NCBI GenBank assembly: GCA_026993785.1
Contig: JALWRZ010000010.1
Coordinates: 337,199 to 401,198 of the forward strand
Direction: 5' to 3'
DNA: 64,000 nucleotides
Source: DHVE2 group archaeon
GTDB lineage: Archaea > Thermoplasmatota > Thermoplasmata > Thermoplasmatales > Aciduliprofundaceae
Positions 57,104-64,000 of this stretch are shown piece after piece; position 1 is the stretch's first letter; each line of letters opens with the position of its first letter. A model generated the notes under the pieces. The model saw only the letters and a program-made list of their open reading frames with translations. It had not been told where the DNA came from and made no database searches. The translations under genes and the position numbers were made by a program.

Positions 57104-57996
57104 TTATCCTCCTCATCTTTCTTATAGCTACCATACTCATTCTCTTGGTCGGCGGTGGGATCCAGATAGGAAAGAGAAGCATAAATCCTCCCCTACTTTT
57201 CATCTGGCTTATCGTGGTGATATATTTAACTCTCCTTTTCTCATCTCCATATTTTCTATTTCTCCTCTTCCTTTCCCTATTCATCGAAAAGCTTTTTCTC
57301 GAATCCTATCTATGGAAGAGATTTATGGGTTATTCTCTCTATCTCCTCCTCTTTATGGTTCTTTTTAATCTCCTACTTGTTCAGAAGGGGGAGCATGTGA
57401 TCCTCCAGCTTCCTCTTATTACCATCACCTGGGAATCTCTCAGCTTTGCCTATTCCATGGGACTGAGAATCATAATTATGATGGGTGCCTTTGCAATTTT
57501 CAATAGCAATGTAAGTATGGACGAGCTCATAGAAATCTTAGAGAAATTCAAGTTTCCCCAGAGCAGTCTCATCACCCTCGCCCTATCCCTAAGATTCTTT
57601 AACATAATTGCACAGGAGGCCTCCGATAGCCTGCAGGTTTTGAGTCTCCGCGGCTTCAATGTATCTTCGGGAAAACTAAGGGATAGGGTCAAATCAAGAT
57701 ATCCTGCCATGGTTGCACTTCTCAACAATTCCCTAGAGCGGGGAATTCAGGTGGCTGAGGCCCTGGAGATAAAAGGCTTTCCCTCCAAGACCAGAAATCC
57801 ATGGAAAAGACTGCGCTTATCTGCCAAGGATGTAAGCATAGCCATACTTCTTTTATTCGATGCCATTATTGCAACCGTCCTTCTATTCTACGGTAAGGGA
57901 AACGAACTGCTAAGTCCGGATAATATTCTATGGTATATACCCCTCTCTTTCCTAACCCTGACGATACTTACTTCCAGGAGGGAGAACAATGATTGA
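57100..57996 (+). CDS. ECF transporter transmembrane component T
   Basis: LALSLRFFNIIAQEASDSLQVLSLRGF ... LNNSLERGIQVAEALEIKGF EcfT motif; operon context. Confidence 0.9.
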   Translation: MIILLIFLIATILILLVGGGIQIGKRSINPPLLFIWLIVVIYLTLLFSSPYFLFLLFLSLFIEKLFLESYLWKRFMGYSLYLLLFMVLFNLLLVQKGEHVILQLPLITITWESLSFAYSMGLRIIIMMGAFAIFNSNVSMDELIEILEKFKFPQSSLITLALSLRFFNIIAQEASDSLQVLSLRGFNVSSGKLRDRVKSRYPAMVALLNNSLERGIQVAEALEIKGFPSKTRNPWKRLRLSAKDVSIAILLLFDAIIATVLLFYGKGNELLSPDNILWYIPLSFLTLTILTSRRENND

Positions 57997-59590
57997 GCTG
58001 CAGGGATTCTCCTTCAGATACTCACCCTCACATTTCTTTGCTCTCAAAGATATAAGTATTCGAATACTCCCCGGTGAATTCGTTCTTATCGTCGGAGATT
58101 CTGGAAGCGGAAAGACAACTCTGCTGCGAGCTATCAACGGACTCGTTCCCCATTTCTACGGTGGAGAATACAGGGGCAAGGTGATAGTTGAGGGTAAGGA
58201 AGTGAGTGAAACTTCGCCCCGAAAATTGGCGGCGATAGTGGGCTCTGTGTTTCAGGATCCTGAGAACCAGATTCTTATGAGCACGGTAGAGCGGGAAATA
58301 TCCTTTCCTCTGGAAAATCGGGGGATGAAGGAGGCGGAGATAGAAAAAAGGGTAGAAGAGGCCCTGGAACTCCTGGGGATATATCATTTAAGGGAGCGAA
58401 AAATAGAGAGCCTCTCAGGTGGAGAGAAGCAAAAGGTTGCTATTGCTGCCGCCATGGCCTCATATCCACGCTATCTCCTTCTCGATGAACCCACCAGCCA
58501 GATAGATCCCAACAGCGCAGAGGAGTTACTGGCGCTTCTTGAGAGACTCAACGACGATCTCGGAATTGGAATAGTGCTGGTGGAGCATCGAATGGAGAGA
58601 ACCATGCATCGTGCAGATCGCCTGATTGTTATGAACGCAGGAAAGATAATATGCGATGGAGAGCCCAGAATGGTGGCTTCGAAAATTGATTTGGATGCGC
58701 TGGGGATAGGATATCCCCAGATTACGAGAGTAGCGCGTAAAATGGAATTAAAGTACCTTCCACTAACGGTGAAGGAAGGAAGAAAAGCACTTAGCCACTT
58801 ATTTGGGAAAGTGAAGATAACCCAGGAGAAATATGAGAAAGAGAAGGTAGGTGAAGCAATGTCCCTCTCCTTCTCCTACGATGGGAAGAGAGTTATAAGA
58901 GATCTCACACTTGAGCTATTCAGGGGCGAGGTTCTGGGACTTATGGGAAGAAACGGGGCTGGAAAAACCACACTGGCAAAGCTTCTCAGTGGATTGCTAA
59001 AACCTCAGAGAGGAAAGATAAGAATTATGGGCAAAGATATAGCCGCTATAAACGAGAGGGAGAGAAGCAAACTCGTATCCATGGTTTTTCAGAATCCCAA
59101 CGTTCATCTATTTCAGGATACCATTTACGATGATATTGCCCTATCCTCTGAGGATAATGAAAAGGTGAAAAGCATTATGAAAAAGCTGGGAATATGGAAG
59201 CTCAAAGACAGGAGCGGTAAAGAGCTCTCTGGAGGGGAGAGGATGCTAGCTGCCATAGCGAGCATAGCAGTGAAGGAGCCTGAGCTTCTAATCCTTGATG
59301 AGCCTACCAGGGGGCTATCTTACAGATTTAAAAGAGTTCTCTCTTCGTATCTGAGAGATTATGCCTCCCGACATTCTGTAATCTTGATAAGTCACGATGT
59401 GGAGATGATTGCCAGAACAGTCCAAAGAGTGGCCATACTTTCCAGGGGCAAAATAATCGTGGAGGGAAACAAGAGGGATATTCTCTCTTCCTCACTTATT
59501 TACTCCACGCAGCTCAACAAAGTGGCGCAGGGTATTCCAGATGCGGATAAAAGAGTGCTCATAGAAGAGGATCTGGAGGGAGTGATTTGA
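57989..59590 (+). CDS. ECF transporter ATPase, fused two-NBD
   Basis: Two Walker A (GDSGSGKTT, GRNGAGKTT), two signatures (LSGGEKQ, LSGGERM), two Walker B (LLLDEPTSQ, LILDEPTRG). Confidence 0.95.
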   Translation: MIELQGFSFRYSPSHFFALKDISIRILPGEFVLIVGDSGSGKTTLLRAINGLVPHFYGGEYRGKVIVEGKEVSETSPRKLAAIVGSVFQDPENQILMSTVEREISFPLENRGMKEAEIEKRVEEALELLGIYHLRERKIESLSGGEKQKVAIAAAMASYPRYLLLDEPTSQIDPNSAEELLALLERLNDDLGIGIVLVEHRMERTMHRADRLIVMNAGKIICDGEPRMVASKIDLDALGIGYPQITRVARKMELKYLPLTVKEGRKALSHLFGKVKITQEKYEKEKVGEAMSLSFSYDGKRVIRDLTLELFRGEVLGLMGRNGAGKTTLAKLLSGLLKPQRGKIRIMGKDIAAINERERSKLVSMVFQNPNVHLFQDTIYDDIALSSEDNEKVKSIMKKLGIWKLKDRSGKELSGGERMLAAIASIAVKEPELLILDEPTRGLSYRFKRVLSSYLRDYASRHSVILISHDVEMIARTVQRVAILSRGKIIVEGNKRDILSSSLIYSTQLNKVAQGIPDADKRVLIEEDLEGVI

Positions 59591-60300
59591 AGGGGAGTTC
59601 ACTGCTTCTGCCTGGAATACTTATAGCGCTCATAATTCTTGCTTATTTTTACCCGCAGCAGCTCTCACAGCTCTCGGGACTCCTCTCTCTTCTGCTTCTG
59701 GCACTTCTATTTCTCCAGCTGTTTTTTTACTATGAAAGAAAGATCTCTGGCTCCAAGGAAGTAGCTACTATATCGATACTCGGCGCTTTCTCTGCCGCTG
59801 CCAGGATACCATTTGCTGCCATACCCTCTGTGCAGCCTTGCACATTCATAATTCTCGTTTCTGGATACGTATTCGGTCCCCTGGCCGGTTTTATGGTAGG
59901 TGCAGAAACTGCGCTGCTCTCCAACTTCTTTTTAGGGCAGGGACCCTGGACCCCCTGGCAGATGTTCGCCTGGGGTCTCGCAGGCATAATCGGATGGCTT
60001 TTCAGAAAGATTGCTAAAGGAAATAGATACGAGCATTATCTATTTATCATTGTGGGCATTCTCTCCGCTTACCTATACGGCGTGATAATGAACCTCTCCT
60101 ACTGGCTCATGTATATGGGGACACATACTTGGGAAAGCTTTGTTTACGCGGAAGCCCTATCCTTCTGGTACGACACGTTGCATGCGGCAGGAAATGCCAT
60201 ATTCATAGACCTCTTTGCCGTAAGATTCATCAAAATACTGGAAGATTTCAAGATGCGATTTGCCCTCTTCAATAATAGTGAAGCTCCTTCTGTTTCATAA
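59587..60300 (+). CDS. ECF transporter substrate-capture (S) component
   Basis: KEVATISILGAFSAAARIPFAAIPSVQPCTFIILVSGYVFGPLAGFMVGAETALLSNFFLGQGPWTPWQMFAWGLAGIIGWL; operon context. Confidence 0.88.
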   Translation: MKGSSLLLPGILIALIILAYFYPQQLSQLSGLLSLLLLALLFLQLFFYYERKISGSKEVATISILGAFSAAARIPFAAIPSVQPCTFIILVSGYVFGPLAGFMVGAETALLSNFFLGQGPWTPWQMFAWGLAGIIGWLFRKIAKGNRYEHYLFIIVGILSAYLYGVIMNLSYWLMYMGTHTWESFVYAEALSFWYDTLHAAGNAIFIDLFAVRFIKILEDFKMRFALFNNSEAPSVS

Positions 60301-61510
60301 ATTCCCGCATAAGCGAAGTGGCATAGGAGCCGCGGTGAAGGACAAAGGAGAAGAGACAATTCTCCCGCGAATACTCTATTACGGGAGCCAAGACATTTCT
60401 TCTTCTTCCCTTGGAGCTTAGCTCTCTCATTTCCCTTATTCTAAACATATTTAGGGTAATACCCTCTTCTTCCAGTACCTCTTTTTCGATTTCTCCCTGC
60501 ACTCCAGAGCTTAACTGGGTTTTGTAGCCAAATAGGGGCGCGGACAGATACGCTTTCCTCTCCCCAATCCTTCTTTCTAGGGTTCTTATATTAAAGGCAT
60601 CAACCATAACAAATTCTTGCGTGGGCAATCCTTGAGAATCCACTTTCATTACTACATCGCCCACTCTCAGCTGCAAACCCATTTGCAATCTTCTGCTCAC
60701 GATCTTATTGAAGAGATATGCCTGGTATGCATGCACGAATAGGAAAAGCAAGTTTTTTGGCAGCACTCGCAGGGCACCCTTGAAATCTCCCGGATTCTTT
60801 ACTAGATAATTTAGCATTGCCCTCTCGTATTCCGCATTTCTTCTGATATTTTTCAACGCTTCCCTGGCATCCATGCTCTGAAAGAATATATCCCGACCGG
60901 GATCCTCCTCAAAGGCAGAAGGATATCCTATGTAATATCTCACAGCCTCATCATATTTACCCAGGAGTATATACTTTCCAACTATATGGGTGATAGGTCT
61001 CGTGGCTCCAAATCTCTGCACCCCGAAAAAATTGGGGAAAAAACCGTTCAATTCCTCTTCTATTTTCGTTACTCGACAATTGCATATGGCATCACTAACC
61101 ACAACTCGAAATCTATTTCCAAATAAATCTCCAAGCTCAAGAGCACCATTGCTCCTGAAACTCTCTAGGATTTCCACATCCTTGAGATTCACCCTCAACT
61201 CTCCGGGATAATTGAGAATGCAGAAATACTGAACGCTCACAGCTCTCTTATCCTTCGTGCCTGCGAATTTTATGCGGTTCCTGCTTATCCCCAGCGTTCT
61301 GCTCAGAATCTTAACGAATCTGTTCGTCTCCCAGTTCTTAAGCTTTACCTTGAGCCATAGATTCCTTCCCTGAGAATCCTTTTTAACTTCCAGGGGAATT
61401 TCCTCAACGTAGAACTCCTCAACCCTTTTCCTCAGCTTGCCTCCTATTCCCGGTGTGTGAGATAAAAAAGAAGAGATGCCAATATCCTCTTCCACAGGTA
61501 TTCTTGGCAT
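60269..61510 (-). CDS. truD: tRNA pseudouridine synthase D
   Basis: FVEEIPLEV, ISRNRIKFAGTKDKRAVSVQYF, FFGVQRFGATRPITHIVGKYIL. Confidence 0.95.
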   Translation of the reverse strand: MPRIPVEEDIGISSFLSHTPGIGGKLRKRVEEFYVEEIPLEVKKDSQGRNLWLKVKLKNWETNRFVKILSRTLGISRNRIKFAGTKDKRAVSVQYFCILNYPGELRVNLKDVEILESFRSNGALELGDLFGNRFRVVVSDAICNCRVTKIEEELNGFFPNFFGVQRFGATRPITHIVGKYILLGKYDEAVRYYIGYPSAFEEDPGRDIFFQSMDAREALKNIRRNAEYERAMLNYLVKNPGDFKGALRVLPKNLLFLFVHAYQAYLFNKIVSRRLQMGLQLRVGDVVMKVDSQGLPTQEFVMVDAFNIRTLERRIGERKAYLSAPLFGYKTQLSSGVQGEIEKEVLEEEGITLNMFRIREMRELSSKGRRRNVLAPVIEYSRENCLFSFVLHRGSYATSLMREFMKQKELHYY

Positions 61511-61957
61511 TTAGATCCAGACTTCGTCCACGAGACGGTATTCCATTATCTCATCAGGTTTGAAGAATAGCTTGATCTCCCTCTCCGCACTCTCAGGCGA
61601 GTCGGAGCCATGCACAAGATTGTTCTGAACACTGAGTGCGTAATCGCCTCTTATAGTGCCAGGTTCGGCTTCTGCACCGTTGGTCTTGCCCATCATGCGT
61701 CGAACCACTTCAATAGCCCTCTCTCCCTCCAGCACCATTGCTATTATGGGTCCAGAGGTTATGTAATCGAGAAGACTCTCATAGAAGCTTTTACCCTTGT
61801 GCACCTCATAATGCTTCTCGGCCAAGCTCCTGGACATCCACAGCATCTTCAGTGCCACGATTTTGAGCCCTTTTTTCTCGAAGCGGGAGATGATCTCTCC
61901 CACAAGCCTTCTGTTGAGGGCATCAGGCTTGAGAAGCACCAGCGTTTTCTCCTTCAT
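61511..61957 (-). CDS. ndk: Nucleoside diphosphate kinase
   Basis: [66 protein letters not shown]. Confidence 0.97.
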   Translation of the reverse strand: MKEKTLVLLKPDALNRRLVGEIISRFEKKGLKIVALKMLWMSRSLAEKHYEVHKGKSFYESLLDYITSGPIIAMVLEGERAIEVVRRMMGKTNGAEAEPGTIRGDYALSVQNNLVHGSDSPESAEREIKLFFKPDEIMEYRLVDEVWI

Positions 61958-62174
61958 GCTCTCGCCTCTCAAGAAGATGTAGCCTTATAACCTTCTCTTT
62001 CCTGTAGGCTTCCGTCCACCTAACCTTCCTGGGTACTCTGTGCAGCTTGAGCATATTCTTCTGGCACTTGCTGCTGCAGAAATAATACACGGTGCCGTCG
62101 CTCATCACGTACATTTTCCCGGTGCCAGGCTCGATCTCGCGACCGCAGAAGGCACAGATGCGCTTATAGGGCAT
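61923..62174 (-). CDS. rpl24e: 50S ribosomal protein L24e
   Basis: [48 protein letters not shown]. Confidence 0.97.
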   Translation of the reverse strand: MPYKRICAFCGREIEPGTGKMYVMSDGTVYYFCSSKCQKNMLKLHRVPRKVRWTEAYRKEKVIRLHLLERREHEGENAGASQA

Positions 62175-62179
62175 TTAAA

Positions 62180-62392
62180 TCACCTGGCCTCCAGTTTGCG
62201 CGCCTCTCTCGCGGTCTCTCGGAGCATGAGTATATCGCCGACTCGCACGGGACCCATAACATTGCGGGTCAGTATCCTTCCCTTGTCTCGACCCTCAAGA
62301 ACTCTGACCTTAACTTGTGTAACCTCACCGGTCATACCTGTTCTTCCCATTATCTCGACTACTTCCGCAGGGGTCGCTTCATCTTCTGCCAT
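62180..62392 (-). CDS. rps28e: 30S ribosomal protein S28e
   Basis: [60 protein letters not shown]. Confidence 0.97.
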   Translation of the reverse strand: MAEDEATPAEVVEIMGRTGMTGEVTQVKVRVLEGRDKGRILTRNVMGPVRVGDILMLRETAREARKLEAR

Positions 62393-62404
62393 TTTCTCTC
62401 ACCC

Positions 62405-62770
62405 TTACTTCCTAAGGGAGTTTATCTGCTCGATTATTTCCTTGAACTGCTCAGCTGCCTTGCCGAAATCAAGGATACTTACTGAGGCTGCACTCTTTAT
62501 TCCCACTCTCTTTCCAAGCTCCTGCTTGCTCGCCACATAGCCATAGGGTATTCCCTTCTCCTCGCAAAGCAGTGGAAGATGTGCAACGATCTCAGGAGGA
62601 TTTACATCCTCCGCGATTATAACGAATTTTGCATCTCCGCGCTCCACGGTCTTGGTGACTTCATTCGTTCCCTTCCTTATTTTCCCTGTTTCTCTAGAAA
62701 TCTCAACTGCACTGTATATCTTATCCTGCAGTTCTTTTGGAACCTCGAATCTTACATATATTGCGGCCAT
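62405..62770 (-). CDS. rpl7ae: 50S ribosomal protein L7Ae
   Basis: [53 protein letters not shown]. Confidence 0.97.
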   Translation of the reverse strand: MAAIYVRFEVPKELQDKIYSAVEISRETGKIRKGTNEVTKTVERGDAKFVIIAEDVNPPEIVAHLPLLCEEKGIPYGYVASKQELGKRVGIKSAASVSILDFGKAAEQFKEIIEQINSLRK

Positions 62771-62923
62771 TTCTTATACCTCCTTCATTCAATCAATCAC
62801 AGGCAAGCAACGAAAAGGTTTCTTATATAAATAATTTTGCGAAGGGATATAAGCTACGAGACTCTCATTCTCTGAAAATTCTTCCAAAAAAAAGATATAG
62901 GAAGAAAAAATTTGTTGCATGCT

Positions 62924-63511
62924 ATGGAAAAGCTCGTGGCACAGGCGCAGGTCTACTATATCATAGGTTACGCTAGAGATAGCTCGGTCTATACCGATAA
63001 AAAATGGGTTCTCGGCAGACTATATCTCACGGATAAGCGGCTTCTTTTCAAAAAGCTGGATAGATATATTGAGGTGAAATACAATGAGATAGTGTCTCTG
63101 GAAGAGAAGGACAAGTATCCTCGCATATCTCCACCTCTCGGCTGGTCTCGGGCTAATATTCTGGAGATAAAGCACTATGAATTTGGTGATCGCAGGCATG
63201 TGCTCACTACCCTAATCTCTGCGGATTTTGATGTGACCCTGAAATTAAGAGCAGTTATAACAAAAATCATGGGTGGAAAGATTGCAAAGCTCACTGAGCT
63301 GCACAACAAGGTCCTCCTCTTATTATATCTTGGGGTTAAAGACACCATGTTTATGGAGTATCTACTCAATTTTCCCCAGAATATAGAGAAGATAATTGAG
63401 GATCTCAAATTTCGGGGCCTGGTGAACTCCAGCCTGCTCGTTACCTCTGAGGGTTCAAAAAAAGTGGAGGAGATAAAAAGGGGTTTGGAGGAAAGGTATT
63501 TAAGAGGATAA
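62924..63511 (+). CDS. CheF-like archaeal taxis protein
   Basis: N-terminal GRLYLTDKRLLFKK GRAM/PH-like lead, C-terminal HTH-like LHNKVLLLLYLGVKD...; resembles CheF. Start assumed at ATG 62924. Confidence 0.6.
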   Translation: MEKLVAQAQVYYIIGYARDSSVYTDKKWVLGRLYLTDKRLLFKKLDRYIEVKYNEIVSLEEKDKYPRISPPLGWSRANILEIKHYEFGDRRHVLTTLISADFDVTLKLRAVITKIMGGKIAKLTELHNKVLLLLYLGVKDTMFMEYLLNFPQNIEKIIEDLKFRGLVNSSLLVTSEGSKKVEEIKRGLEERYLRG

Positions 63512-63528
63512 ACCCATGAAGATTTATG

Positions 63529-64000
63529 ATGCTTGAAATTGACGGATGGAAAGTGGGCATAAAATTCTCGGCCTCGCACTTCATCCCAGGTCATCATAAA
63601 TGCTCCCGGTTGCATGGTCATGATTACGGGGTGAAAATACGGATATATGGGGAACCAAAGGACTGCGTGCTTTACGATTTTGTGGAGCTCAAAAAAGAGG
63701 TGAGAAAAATTGCCGATGAGCTTGACCACCATCTTCTTCTTCCCAGTTCCCAGGAGTTTATAAAGCATGAAATTCGCGGGGAAGAGGTGTTGGTGGAATT
63801 TCAGGGGAAGAGATACATATTTCCCCGCGGGGATGTGATGTTTCTTAATTTAAGGATCACCACGGCGGAGGAGCTCTCCCGATATTTTGCGGAGAGAATA
63901 ATAGAAAAGATAAATTTCCCGGAAAATGTTAAGGGTATCGAGGTCTGCGTTGAAGAAGGTCCGGGTCAAGGTGCCTGGTATTACGCTCCTGTGGGTGATG
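63529..64000 (+). CDS. 6-pyruvoyl-tetrahydropterin synthase/QueD family protein, 3' truncated by window edge
   Basis: Not in the ORF track; MLEIDGWKVGIKFSASHFIPGHHKCSRLHGHDYGVKIRIYGEPKDCVLYDFVELKKEVRKIADELDHHLLLP: ASHF, LHGHDY, DF and LDHHLL motifs. Confidence 0.9.
   Translation, partial: MLEIDGWKVGIKFSASHFIPGHHKCSRLHGHDYGVKIRIYGEPKDCVLYDFVELKKEVRKIADELDHHLLLPSSQEFIKHEIRGEEVLVEFQGKRYIFPRGDVMFLNLRITTAEELSRYFAERIIEKINFPENVKGIEVCVEEGPGQGAWYYAPVGD

Overview
The window is a dense, mostly single-copy archaeal chromosome segment of about 64 kb. Gene content (HTa-like HU protein, archaeal class III signal pilins, archaeal AlaRS, RfcS, L7Ae/S28e/L24e, type 2 IPP isomerase plus isopentenyl phosphate kinase, unlinked 5S rRNA) suggests Thermoplasmata/DHVE2, probably Aciduliprofundum-like; the taxon is an inference. 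I see about 58 credible protein genes, one 5S rRNA and one tRNA-Ser(GGA). No CRISPR array, transposase or prophage was recognised. Most of the window is housekeeping. The parts worth a second look are non-coding or remnant: (1) a dispersed hairpin element, possibly undescribed, present as a five-hairpin array upstream of scpB (38640-38895) and a one-hairpin copy upstream of thyX (45175-45262), sharing a 39-bp block with one mismatch and a covarying tail hairpin; (2) a two-hairpin structured region at 8300-8435 with H/ACA-guide-like geometry; (3) a repeat-rich 770-bp region before two tandem pilins, with C-runs spaced at roughly helical period and 79-bp direct repeats; (4) a symmetric-motif-rich gap at 14577-14809; (5) a deleted remnant of the PIN-ATPase gene at 20559; (6) a QueH-like protein in an archaeal context. 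All calls are by eye from sequence and the supplied translations; no database search was run.
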